Below are positions 1-7,631 of a DNA stretch of 64,000 nt, piece after piece. Location of the stretch: positions 992,001 to 1,056,000 of the forward strand of contig NZ_JADKPV010000001.1 of the NCBI RefSeq assembly GCF_015351395.1, given 5' to 3'. The notes under the pieces are model-generated. The model had not been told where the DNA came from, ran no database searches, and saw nothing but the letters and a program-made list of their open reading frames with translations. This stretch comes from Savagea serpentis. GTDB lineage: Bacteria > Bacillota > Bacilli > Bacillales_A > Planococcaceae. Both the position numbers and the translations under genes were made by a program. The first letter of the stretch is position 1; the number at the start of each line of letters is the position of its first letter.

Positions 1-177
1 CGCAATCGCTTCTGTCGCATCGACTGCTAAAGCGTCCATTAAACGAAGACGGTCATCGAGTGCATTTTGTTTCAACCAAGAAGATGCGACGAAACCGATA
101 ATCAGTAATCCAATCATTAACACTGCAAAAAACAAGAGCGACCAGTAGCGGCTCATCGGCCATTTACGCGGGGACAT
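1..177 (-). CDS. Sensor histidine kinase, N-terminal fragment (runs off the window)
   Basis: Only the first 59 codons are inside the window. The start ATG at 177 overlaps the stop of the upstream response regulator by 14 bases, which is typical of a two-component operon. The visible peptide starts MSPRKWPMSRYW, then has one strong hydrophobic segment (about residues 13-32, LLFFAVLMIGLLIIGFV) and a charged extracytoplasmic start. Kinase motifs lie outside the window, so the call rests on position behind an OmpR-type regulator and the N-terminal membrane anchor. The signal sensed cannot be told. Confidence 0.7.
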   Translation of the reverse strand, partial: MSPRKWPMSRYWSLLFFAVLMIGLLIIGFVASSWLKQNALDDRLRLMDALAVDATEAIA

Positions 178-832
178 GGAATTGATACCCCGTGCCACGA
201 ATCGTTTTAATTTGTCCTTCTTCTGCTGGCCAATCGCGCAATGCTTGGCGAATACGTTTCACAGCAACGTCAATGGCACGGTCACTTCCTTCATAAAAAT
301 TTCCCCATACGTGTTCAATAATTTCTTCACGTGTAAATGTCCGGTTCGGATGCCGTGCGAGAAAAGCTAACATCGCAAAATCTTTCGGTGTTAAATTGAT
401 AGTACGACCATTTAACGTGACCGTATGCCCTTCTGGAACGATGACGAGAGAACCGTAAACGAAACGCGATGGCGCAATGCGTTTAAAAATCGCCTCCATC
501 CGCAAGACAACTTCTTCCGCTTCAAACGGCTTCGCAATGTAATCGTCCGCTCCTTTTTTTAGTCCTTGAATGCGATTCGGTGCATCTCCGAGTGCCGTCA
601 GCATAATGATCGGCACATCACTTTCTGCCCGAATTGTTTCTAAAACGGTCCAACCGTCCACAAACGGCATCATAATATCTAATACGAAGCCATCAATGGT
701 ATGTTCTTTCCAAAAGCGTAACGCTTCTTCTCCATTTTCTGCTTGCAATACATCATAACCAGCACGCTCAAAATATAGTGCTAACACACGGCGTATCGGC
801 ATTTCATCTTCTGCAATTACGATCGTCGGCAT
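164..832 (-). CDS. OmpR/PhoB-family response regulator
   Basis: A 222-residue cytoplasmic DNA-binding regulator. The N-terminal receiver domain has the acidic pair E8/D9, the phospho-acceptor D52 (in VLDIMMP), T79 and K101 (AKPFEA). The C-terminal half (about 125-220) is a winged-helix domain with the typical RTFTREEIIEHVWG and IRGTGYQF motifs. It is followed by a partly visible sensor kinase whose start overlaps its stop, so the two are translationally coupled. The target genes are not evident; the downstream-on-the-map putP gene has its own terminator before this operon, so a link to proline uptake is only a possibility. Confidence 0.9.
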   Translation of the reverse strand: MPTIVIAEDEMPIRRVLALYFERAGYDVLQAENGEEALRFWKEHTIDGFVLDIMMPFVDGWTVLETIRAESDVPIIMLTALGDAPNRIQGLKKGADDYIAKPFEAEEVVLRMEAIFKRIAPSRFVYGSLVIVPEGHTVTLNGRTINLTPKDFAMLAFLARHPNRTFTREEIIEHVWGNFYEGSDRAIDVAVKRIRQALRDWPAEEGQIKTIRGTGYQFHVPA

Positions 833-900
833 CGGTCTTTCTCCTCCTCATAAGTTCTTTCTATTAGCGTAATGAAAGTTCGTCAATTTGTCTAATGAGA

Positions 901-931
901 AAAAGCGCACAGTGCGAAACTGTACGCTTTC
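901..931 (-). terminator. Rho-independent terminator of putP
   Basis: On the minus strand an imperfect stem (GCGTACAGT pairing with ACTGTGCGC) is followed by a T run. It sits a few bases after the putP stop codon. Confidence 0.75.
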
Positions 932-934
932 CCT

Positions 935-2479
935 TTATGGACGCTTCTTCAGTAAAGCAAGCGTCTCTTCAAACTCCTGTTCAATCTGGTTATTTTTTGT
1001 ATATGTTTTGCGACTAATGAGTATCGCCACAAGCAAGTTTAAAATAAATGCTGGAATGATTTCGTAGACGGCGAAAATTCCTGTATCCACCGGCGCATAG
1101 TGCCAAATGAAAGCGGTGATTGCACCGACTACCATCCCCGCAATCGCTCCTTGTGAAGTAAGACCGCGCCAATACAATGACAATAAAACGATCGGCCCGA
1201 ACGCTCCGCCGAAGCCTGCCCACGCAAATGACACGAGCGATAAAATCGACTCATTGTTCGGCCATGCCAGCAGTAAGGCGATAGCAGAAACGAATAAGAT
1301 CGCAACGCGTCCGAGCAACACATAATAGCGATCTGGACGGTGACGCTTGAAAATTGCTTTATGCAAATCTTCAACAAGTGCCGAAGACGTTACAATCAAT
1401 TGAGACGAAATCGTACTCATCACCGCTGCAAGTACCGCCGCTAAAATGACTCCTGCAATAATCGGATGGAACAACACTTGTCCCATGACGATGAAGACCG
1501 TTTCAGGGTCAATCGCTCCAATCCCCTCTCGTTGTGAAAAATACGCAAGCCCAATAAAAGCGGTAAATGTCGCACCAATTAAACTTAACAACATCCAACC
1601 TGTCCCGATACGACGAGCACTTTTCACTTCATCTAGCGATTCAATCGCCATAAAGCGCACGATAATATGCGGTTGACCGAAATAGCCGAGTCCCCATGCG
1701 AGTGAAGAAGCAATCCCAGCAAATGTGACAGCACGTACTTTGTCAATGCTCTCCAAGTAGTCTCCGAGAACAGAACCTACTTCCACCGATGATGTCCAAC
1801 TAAAATGAGATGGATTCAATGATAAAAGGACATCCTTCACTTCAGCCCATCCACCAAAATAGATGACGCCACCGATCGGGACGAGAATTAAAGCGAAAAA
1901 CATAATGAGTCCTTGGAAAAAGTCCGTATAACTCACCGCTAAAAATCCACCGAATAGTGTGTACGCAATGACGACGACGGCAACCGTGATTAAACCGACG
2001 TGATAATCGAGACCGAATGAGCTTTCAAAAAACTTCCCGCCTGCGACCATGCCACTCGATACATAAAACGTAAAAAATAACAAAATGACAAGTGCCGTCA
2101 CCATTCTTAAAATATTCGACGTATCTTTCAAACGGTTTTCTAAATAGCTCGGGACTGTGATTGAATCGTTCACTTCCGTATAGGCACGTAATCGTGGGGC
2201 AACGAGCAACCAATTGATATAGGCGCCGACGAGTAAACCGACACCCATCCATAATTCACTCGCTCCATATAAATAAATCGCTCCTGGCAAGCCCATTAAA
2301 AGCCAACCTGACATATCTGCGGCTCCCGCACTTAATGCAGTCACTCCTGGACCGAGCGAACGTCCTCCAAGCATAAAATCTGTTAAATCTGTAGTTTTCT
2401 TATACGCATACCAGCCAATCCATAATAACGCGATCATGTACAAAAGAAGCGCAATGAATTGGTACATCTGTTCCGACAT
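935..2479 (-). CDS. putP: Sodium/proline symporter (PutP/OpuE type)
   Basis: A 514-residue integral membrane protein of the sodium:solute symporter family, importing proline with Na+ either as nutrient or as osmoprotectant. It has about 13 hydrophobic segments, starts MSEQMYQFIALLLYMIALLWIGWYAYKKT, and carries the family signatures GGRSLGPGVTALSAGAADMSGW and GLGYFGQPHIIVRF. Length matches PutP/OpuE (about 490-500). It is monocistronic, with its own terminator, and has about 370 bases of non-coding DNA upstream containing a palindrome. B. subtilis has two near relatives, putP (catabolic) and opuE (osmotic); sequence alone does not settle which this is. OpuA and ProBA elsewhere in the window make an osmotic role reasonable. 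Confidence 0.88.
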   Translation of the reverse strand: MSEQMYQFIALLLYMIALLWIGWYAYKKTTDLTDFMLGGRSLGPGVTALSAGAADMSGWLLMGLPGAIYLYGASELWMGVGLLVGAYINWLLVAPRLRAYTEVNDSITVPSYLENRLKDTSNILRMVTALVILLFFTFYVSSGMVAGGKFFESSFGLDYHVGLITVAVVVIAYTLFGGFLAVSYTDFFQGLIMFFALILVPIGGVIYFGGWAEVKDVLLSLNPSHFSWTSSVEVGSVLGDYLESIDKVRAVTFAGIASSLAWGLGYFGQPHIIVRFMAIESLDEVKSARRIGTGWMLLSLIGATFTAFIGLAYFSQREGIGAIDPETVFIVMGQVLFHPIIAGVILAAVLAAVMSTISSQLIVTSSALVEDLHKAIFKRHRPDRYYVLLGRVAILFVSAIALLLAWPNNESILSLVSFAWAGFGGAFGPIVLLSLYWRGLTSQGAIAGMVVGAITAFIWHYAPVDTGIFAVYEIIPAFILNLLVAILISRKTYTKNNQIEQEFEETLALLKKRP

Positions 2480-2849
2480 GTAAAAAGTTCCACCTTCCCA
2501 AATGACGTCAGCCTCGTTCTTTTCATGTACGGCGAGAAACGTACGAACGGCTCACTTAATTTGGCATTTCAAAACGAATATCGCTCATCGCTCTATAAGA
2601 GAGTGATAAGTGTAACATTTTGCGAAGCGTAAAATGTGAGTCCGTGCTCTCGAACAACAAAAGCAGACAAACGATACGTCCTTCGCCTCAAAATGTCTCG
2701 CGTTACCCATTCTTACACACTTTCACATGTCGTTCAAAGGAGATTTAGAGAATGAATTTTGCAAAAATTTATCGAAACGCTATCATATAAGGGGCTCTCG
2801 GATTTTCTCGAAAAATGGAAATAAAACTTTTGTACTATACATCTCCTCT
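2480..2849. other. Non-coding interval between putP and the SMR genes
   Basis: About 370 bases without a convincing gene. It should hold the putP promoter (minus strand) and the end of the SMR transcript. The only structure I can support is a near-palindrome at 2615-2637. The motif AAAATGT/ACATTTT recurs at about 2615, 2631 and 2690. No clear terminator hairpin follows the SMR operon. Confidence 0.5.
2615..2637. repeat. 23-bp inverted repeat upstream of putP
   Basis: The arms ACATTTTGCG and CGTAAAATGT match at 9 of 10 positions around a 3-base centre. It lies about 135 bases upstream of the putP start and has no T run, so an operator is more likely than a terminator. Assignment to putP control is inference. 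Confidence 0.4.
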
Positions 2850-3167
2850 TTAACTTCCGATTACTTTCAGGCCGACTACGGACGTGATAATAAGCGTGAT
2901 GAAGAAAATACGTTTCATTTCTTTCGATTCCCCGAAGAACATCATACCGACAAGGGCTCCACCCGCTGCACCAATCCCTGTCCAAATGGCATAAGCTGTC
3001 GCCATCGGTAAAGTCATCAGGGCGACTTTCAATAAAGCGAAACTAATACCGAAACTACCAATCATATAAACGACAGAGCGTAAATTGCGCTGTTGATGGA
3101 AATAAGAAATCATCATGACCCCTAACACTTCAAATAAACCTGCAAAAATTAATACTACCCAAATCAT
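2850..3167 (-). CDS. SMR-family transporter subunit, YkkD-like (guanidinium exporter)
   Basis: A 105-residue membrane protein with four hydrophobic segments and the conserved early glutamate (E13 in LFAGLFEVLG context) of small multidrug resistance transporters. It is the second gene of a pair whose first gene ends one base before this start, so the two probably form a heteromeric transporter as in B. subtilis YkkCD. The pair lies behind a guanidine-I riboswitch, which points to export of guanidinium rather than of general drugs. Subunit assignment (YkkD-like) follows from gene order and is inference. Confidence 0.82.
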   Translation of the reverse strand: MIWVVLIFAGLFEVLGVMMISYFHQQRNLRSVVYMIGSFGISFALLKVALMTLPMATAYAIWTGIGAAGGALVGMMFFGESKEMKRIFFITLIITSVVGLKVIGS

Positions 3168-3168
3168 A

Positions 3169-3489
3169 TTATCCCTCCTCCGATACGCGTTTTAATCCGA
3201 TGATTCCTGCGAGCAATGTCGTGACAAATAGCGCTTGTAAAAAGCTCCATTCGCCTCCGAAGACGATATTTTCCATCAAGACAGTGCCGACGGTTCCAAT
3301 CCCTACAAAAACAGCATACGATGTTCCAACTGGTAATTTTTCTCCTGCCATAATTAAATAATAAAAACTAATATACACAGCGATCGCTGTCAATCCCCAA
3401 TGCCACCATGTTGTAGAGTGCGTTAATCCAACGACCCAACCGACTTCAAATAAACCAGCGACCACTATTTTCAACCATTCTTTTGCCAT
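3169..3489 (-). CDS. SMR-family transporter subunit, YkkC-like (guanidinium exporter)
   Basis: A 106-residue, four-helix SMR protein beginning MAKEWLKIVVAGLFEVGWVVGL, with the essential membrane glutamate E15 in AGLFEVGW. I chose the ATG at 3489, which has an AGAAAGGA site at good distance; more upstream in-frame starts would lie inside the riboswitch terminator. It is first in an operon with the following SMR gene (one base apart). The guanidine-I riboswitch ahead of it gives the substrate: guanidinium sensed in the RNA relieves termination and turns on export. Confidence 0.85.
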   Translation of the reverse strand: MAKEWLKIVVAGLFEVGWVVGLTHSTTWWHWGLTAIAVYISFYYLIMAGEKLPVGTSYAVFVGIGTVGTVLMENIVFGGEWSFLQALFVTTLLAGIIGLKRVSEEG

Positions 3490-3512
3490 GTTTCTCATTC
3501 CTTTCTTGCATA

Positions 3513-3557
3513 GAAAAAAGCCCAGGACATATGACAAGTCATATCTCCCAGGCTTTT
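3513..3557 (-). terminator. Riboswitch-controlled intrinsic terminator
   Basis: On the minus strand the stem AAAAGCCTGGGAGATATGAC pairs with GTCATATGTCCTGGGCTTTT and runs into a T tract. Its 5' arm shares bases with the 3' part of the riboswitch aptamer, so ligand binding and termination compete. This is an OFF-by-default attenuator before the SMR genes. Confidence 0.85.
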
Positions 3558-3632
3558 ATCCTTCCGTGTACGAAGTTTCCTTCGCGCATTCTCTCGGTCA
3601 CAGACAGCGATCGCTCGGAACCCTAGAATGCT
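3540..3632 (-). ncRNA. Guanidine-I riboswitch (ykkC motif)
   Basis: Read on the minus strand, the leader contains the hallmark blocks of the ykkC class I aptamer in order: CTAGGGTTCCG (3616-3626), a variable stem, ACCGAGAGAATGC, then ACACGGAAGGATAAAAGCCTGGGAGATA. It is directly followed by the terminator described above and the SMR pair. Known function of the family: binds guanidinium and activates detoxification genes. Ends are approximate. Confidence 0.93.
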
Positions 3633-3681
3633 TACATTATTTACTTATTTTTACTATAGCACAATTTTGAGCGATTGCCTA

Positions 3682-4200
3682 CTATAGACCTTTTTCTTGA
3701 AGCAACTCAACAGATGCTTTTTCAAAGTCATCTAAGTCGTCTGGTGTACGGCTTGAAACGAGTTGATTTTGACAGACGAACACAGATGTATCATGTAATT
3801 TTGCGCCTGCGTTTTCTAAGTCGACTAAGATCGATTTATATCCTGTAATGTCACGACCGTCTAATGTTTTCGTATTAATTAACAATTGAGGACCGTGACA
3901 AATTGTGAAGACAGGTTTCATGTCATCCATGAACTGTTTCGCAAATTCAACCATCTCGTCGTCTGCACGTAAAATATCGGGTGAGAAACCACCTGCGATA
4001 AAGAGTGCATCATATGCGTCATAATCTGCGTTAGATACTTTCACATCGACTTGTACTTGTTCGCCATGTTTACCTGTTACAGTGCCTTCTTCAAGCCCTA
4101 CTACTTCTACTGTATGGCCTGCATCTTCGTATGCTTTTTTCGGACGTGTAAACTCAATATCCTCAAACTGATCTGCGAGTACTGCTGCGATTTTTGCCAT
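3682..4200 (-). CDS. DJ-1/PfpI-family protein (YraA-like protease or deglycase)
   Basis: A 172-residue cytoplasmic protein of the class I glutamine amidotransferase-like superfamily. The nucleophile-elbow motif TICHGPQLL puts the catalytic Cys at 101 followed by His102, and E17 region (DIEFTRP) matches the conserved acidic residue position. Length is right for PfpI/YraA proteins, which are described as intracellular proteases or protein deglycases acting in stress. I chose ATG 4200 because AGGAGG precedes it. It stands alone, divergent from the flavin monooxygenase gene. Confidence 0.85.
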   Translation of the reverse strand: MAKIAAVLADQFEDIEFTRPKKAYEDAGHTVEVVGLEEGTVTGKHGEQVQVDVKVSNADYDAYDALFIAGGFSPDILRADDEMVEFAKQFMDDMKPVFTICHGPQLLINTKTLDGRDITGYKSILVDLENAGAKLHDTSVFVCQNQLVSSRTPDDLDDFEKASVELLQEKGL

Positions 4201-4334
4201 GTTATATTCCTCCTCATATTTTTGAATCACTGTATCTATACCACGCCCCCACTCTTTTAAACATCAGCATGAAATGAATAAATGACTTCTCCCCATTTCC
4301 CTTTGATATAATGAAAGAAAAGGAGGAGATTTGC

Positions 4335-5465
4335 ATGGATATTGCCATTGTCGGTGGGGGGATTGGTGGTTTGGCGACAGCAGTCGCTTTAAATAAGATT
4401 GGAATCTCAACAACCATTTATGAAAGCACGTCTTCTTTCAAACCGTTAGGCGCAGGGATTGGCATCGGTTCGAATGCGATGCTCGCCTTGCAACAAATGG
4501 AAGTCGGAGCATCGATTTTAGCGCACGGCTTACCGCTCCATGAACAACGATTTTATAACGGGAAAGGAAAATTGATGAACACGATTGACTTCACCCGTCT
4601 AAAAAAGCAGTTCGGTGAAGAGACGATTACGATTCAACGCGCGGATTTACATGAAGCACTATTTGAAGCCGTCCCTTCTTCTTCATTTCATTTCAATAAA
4701 CGCGTCGAACATTTTACACAAAATGAAGATGGCGTCACGTTAACTTTTACAGACAGTACGATGGCAACACATGAATTCGTCATCGCAGCAGACGGCATTC
4801 ATTCTCTTTTCCGCCAACAACTCGTACAAAACTCCTCTCCACGCTACGCAGGATACACATGTTGGCGCGGCATTTCGCAAAATGAGGGAGATGTCCCACT
4901 ACACGTTTCAAGTGAAGCATGGTCGACGGACGGGCGGTTTGGATGGGCTCCTTTGCATAATGGTGAGGTGTACTGGTTTGCTTGTGTCAATGCGCGCGAA
5001 CGAGACGCCTTTTATGCAAATTTATCTCCTCGTGAAGTAGCCGCACAGTTTAAACATTTCGGTCCTACTGTCGAACGGCTCATCCAAGAGACGAAAGACG
5101 ATTATTTCTTACATCACGATTTATATGACATTGCGCCTCTTTCTACTTTCCATTACGGACGCATTTTATTGTTAGGGGACGCCGCTCATGCGACGACACC
5201 GAATATGGGACAAGGTGCTGGTCAATCGATTGAGGATGCCTATGAGTTAATGCTCGCCTTTGAGCAGGAAGATACGTGGGAACTTGTTGCACAACGATAC
5301 GATGCGTACCGTGTTCCGAAAACGAAAAAGGTCATCGATATTTCCAGACAAATCGGCTGGGCGGCACAATGGGACCAGCGCTGGCTCGTCACATTGCGAG
5401 ATACGATTTTCCCTTACGTGCCGAAATCATTACTTTTTCAAAGACTTACCTTTCTTTTCAAATAA
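4335..5465 (+). CDS. FAD-dependent monooxygenase (aromatic hydroxylase family)
   Basis: A 376-residue flavoprotein of the PHBH-type family. It has the N-terminal dinucleotide-binding motif VGGGIGGLATA (residues 6-16), the second FAD motif LLLGDAAHATTPNMGQGA near residue 285 and the DG motif VIAADGIHS in between. Members hydroxylate aromatic or heteroaromatic rings using NAD(P)H and O2; the substrate is not predictable here. The start at 4335 has AGGAGGAG at good spacing. It is followed 45 bases later by a dehydrogenase gene on the same strand, so the two may share a transcript. Confidence 0.85.
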   Translation: MDIAIVGGGIGGLATAVALNKIGISTTIYESTSSFKPLGAGIGIGSNAMLALQQMEVGASILAHGLPLHEQRFYNGKGKLMNTIDFTRLKKQFGEETITIQRADLHEALFEAVPSSSFHFNKRVEHFTQNEDGVTLTFTDSTMATHEFVIAADGIHSLFRQQLVQNSSPRYAGYTCWRGISQNEGDVPLHVSSEAWSTDGRFGWAPLHNGEVYWFACVNARERDAFYANLSPREVAAQFKHFGPTVERLIQETKDDYFLHHDLYDIAPLSTFHYGRILLLGDAAHATTPNMGQGAGQSIEDAYELMLAFEQEDTWELVAQRYDAYRVPKTKKVIDISRQIGWAAQWDQRWLVTLRDTIFPYVPKSLLFQRLTFLFK

Positions 5466-5510
5466 GTTCATTCTATACTAAAGACAACACTATTTAAGGG
5501 GGTTATTTGG

Positions 5511-6383
5511 ATGCAGATTGGATTTATCGGTACAGGGGTTATGGGAAGTAGCATGATCCGTAATTTACGAAAAGCAGGATTTGAAGTGAATATGTACAAC
5601 AGAACGCGTGCGAAAGCGGAAGCACTTGAAGAAACGGGGGCTCGCGTGCTCGATACGGTGAAAGAAATCGCCGAAACGAGCGACGTCATTATGACGATTG
5701 TCGGCTATCCAATCGACGTGGAAGAAACGTATTTTGGAGCGGACGGCTTATTGGAAAACGCAAAAGAAGGGACGATCTTTATCGATCTGACAACTTCGAG
5801 CCCATTACTTGCAGAAAAAATTGGCGAAAGTGCTGCAAAACATGGCATGTTTGCTTTAGATGCACCTGTTTCTGGGGGAGACATCGGTGCAAAAAATGGG
5901 ACATTATCAATCATGGTCGGCGGCGAAGAAGAAGCGTACGAAAAAGTGCAACCAATCTTCCAAGCGATCGGGCAAAACATTATGTTGCATGGGCCTGCAG
6001 GATCTGGACAACATGCGAAAATGAGCAATCAAATCGCCGTTGCTGGCACGATGTTATCCGTTTCAGAAGCACTCCTTTACGCGAACAAAACAGGGCTGGA
6101 CCCAGAACGTGCACGTCAAACGATCGCACCAGGTGCGGGTGGGAGCTGGACGATGGACAATCTCGGACCGCGCATGTTAAAAGGCGATACAGATCCTGGA
6201 TTTTTCGTAAAACATTTCGTGAAAGATATGCGGATCGCACAAGAAGTCGCGAAAGAACTCAATTTCAAAACACCAGGACTCGACTTAGCACTCGAATTGT
6301 ACGAACAAATCGAAAGTGAAGGCCTCGGTGAACGAGGAACTCAAGTCATTTATGAATGGCTTTTATCTCAACAACGTTCATAA
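5511..6383 (+). CDS. NAD(P)-dependent beta-hydroxyacid dehydrogenase (YkwC-like)
   Basis: A 290-residue member of the 3-hydroxyisobutyrate dehydrogenase family, closely resembling B. subtilis YkwC. It has the Rossmann motif GFIGTGVMG at residues 4-12, the substrate-binding block DAPVSGGDIGA, and the catalytic-lysine helix GSGQHAKMSNQ. Family members oxidise short 3-hydroxyacids; the real substrate is unknown. The start has a strong AAGGGGG site. The gene ends in a strong bidirectional terminator shared with the convergent gene. Confidence 0.88.
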   Translation: MQIGFIGTGVMGSSMIRNLRKAGFEVNMYNRTRAKAEALEETGARVLDTVKEIAETSDVIMTIVGYPIDVEETYFGADGLLENAKEGTIFIDLTTSSPLLAEKIGESAAKHGMFALDAPVSGGDIGAKNGTLSIMVGGEEEAYEKVQPIFQAIGQNIMLHGPAGSGQHAKMSNQIAVAGTMLSVSEALLYANKTGLDPERARQTIAPGAGGSWTMDNLGPRMLKGDTDPGFFVKHFVKDMRIAQEVAKELNFKTPGLDLALELYEQIESEGLGERGTQVIYEWLLSQQRS

Positions 6384-6418
6384 GAAAAAGCTCGGACATC
6401 ATCGTCCGAGCTTTTTCT
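6383..6418. terminator. Bidirectional terminator
   Basis: A perfect 15-bp inverted repeat (AGAAAAAGCTCGGAC and its complement) around ATCATC, with A/T tails on both sides. It serves the YkwC-like gene and the convergent gene ending at 6417. Confidence 0.92.
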
Positions 6419-6914
6419 ATTCATCGAGTTGTTCGAGCAATCGTTCCGTCGCTTCTGTATCCGCCCATAAAATATAGCGGTTTTTCGGCCAGTAAATCAC
6501 TACAGGTCGACCATCTTTCCTAAAAGAATACGTACTCACTATTGTATCGTCTAGATGATGTTGAGCAATCCATTGTTGCCACTCCTCTTCATCGCCACCC
6601 CACTGTAAAATATGAACATTATACAACTTCTTTCCATCGATGCGATATTCTATTTCATATAATGGTGCATTGACGAATTGTTTACGCTCTTTTTTAGATA
6701 ATTCCATAATGAACGATACCGGATTTTTTTCTACATACGGTTTCGCTTGCTCTCCTTCAAAAACGGTTGTTCCATCGACGACAATTTCATCGACTTGACC
6801 GATATCATTCATGACATTCGTCAATTGCTTTTGAAAAGAATCACCAAAAATAAAGACACCTAAAATAATAACGAGTAGAAATCCAATGATATTCCCAATT
6901 AACTTCCAATTCAA
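6417..6914 (-). CDS. Membrane-anchored protein of unknown function
   Basis: A 165-residue protein I do not recognise. It has one N-terminal membrane segment (residues 6-25, IGNIIGFLLVIILGVFIFGD) and a soluble outer domain rich in aromatic and acidic residues. It is a single-gene unit, convergent with the YkwC-like gene and divergent from a lipoprotein gene. No catalytic motif is visible. Confidence 0.7.
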   Translation of the reverse strand: MNWKLIGNIIGFLLVIILGVFIFGDSFQKQLTNVMNDIGQVDEIVVDGTTVFEGEQAKPYVEKNPVSFIMELSKKERKQFVNAPLYEIEYRIDGKKLYNVHILQWGGDEEEWQQWIAQHHLDDTIVSTYSFRKDGRPVVIYWPKNRYILWADTEATERLLEQLDE

Positions 6915-7041
6915 TGACGTCGCCTACTTTTTTCATATTTCTTTCATCTTAACATTTCTAATTTTTACATTCAATTCTCCATTTCATTGTTCAATTTAAA
7001 AATAGATATGGTAAAATAGACATAGAAAGGCGGTTGTTATA

Positions 7042-7620
7042 TTGAACAAAAAGTTGCTATTCTTTCTTCTCTTCACTGTTGCTTTCTCATTAGTCGCTTG
7101 TCAAAATGAAACAAAGGTCAAGCGAGAAGAAACGGTGCATACGATTGAAGAAGATGAATTTGAGTTTACATTGGCAGACGCGAAAACGAACTATTATACC
7201 GGAGAACAGATTGAAATACTCGCCTTACTTCAATATAATGGCGATGAAGCCACTTTTGCAACATTCGACTCTTCATGGGTCACCTTCCATACACGTCGCA
7301 TTGATGAACGATTCGAATATACATCTCCTCCTAGCGGTGCAGCGAGACGAATCACTTTACAACCCGAGCAAATGCTCGTCGAACCTTACCGCTTTGAAGC
7401 CCTTTCACACATTCAAGGAATCGGAAAGCCCTATACAGAAGAACATGTCGCTGCTTTAAATGCAGGTGAATTTGAACCTGGTGAATATGAAGTCGACGCG
7501 ATCTTCCAATTGAATATTCTCGGCGAAAATGAAAACACATTCAATGTCATATTATCGACGACATTTACAGTTACCGAAAAAAATGAAAAGAAAGCGAAAG
7601 AAAAACGAGAAGCAACTTGA
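7042..7620 (+). CDS. Lipoprotein of unknown function
   Basis: A 192-residue exported lipoprotein. The signal peptide is MNKKLLFFLLFTVAFSLVAC with lipobox LVAC (Cys20), so the mature protein is anchored on the outer membrane face. The rest looks beta-rich, with the pattern of an Ig-like fold (for example LQPEQMLVEPYRF and FEPGEYEVDAIF), reminiscent of BsuPI-type domains but not certain. Translation starts at TTG after an AAAGGCGG site; there is no better ATG. Confidence 0.75.
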   Translation: MNKKLLFFLLFTVAFSLVACQNETKVKREETVHTIEEDEFEFTLADAKTNYYTGEQIEILALLQYNGDEATFATFDSSWVTFHTRRIDERFEYTSPPSGAARRITLQPEQMLVEPYRFEALSHIQGIGKPYTEEHVAALNAGEFEPGEYEVDAIFQLNILGENENTFNVILSTTFTVTEKNEKKAKEKREAT

Positions 7621-7631
7621 CTTCTCGTTTT
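7602..7631. terminator. Bidirectional terminator overlapping the lipoprotein stop
   Basis: Arms AAAACGAGAAG and CTTCTCGTTTT (11 bp) flank an 8-base loop. It overlaps the last codons of the upstream gene and touches the stop of the convergent racemase-like gene. Confidence 0.8.

Noticed and set aside
2727-3011. Plus-strand reading frame of about 94 codons
   Set aside because: It runs antisense through the SMR gene, lacks a ribosome site, and has no recognisable family.
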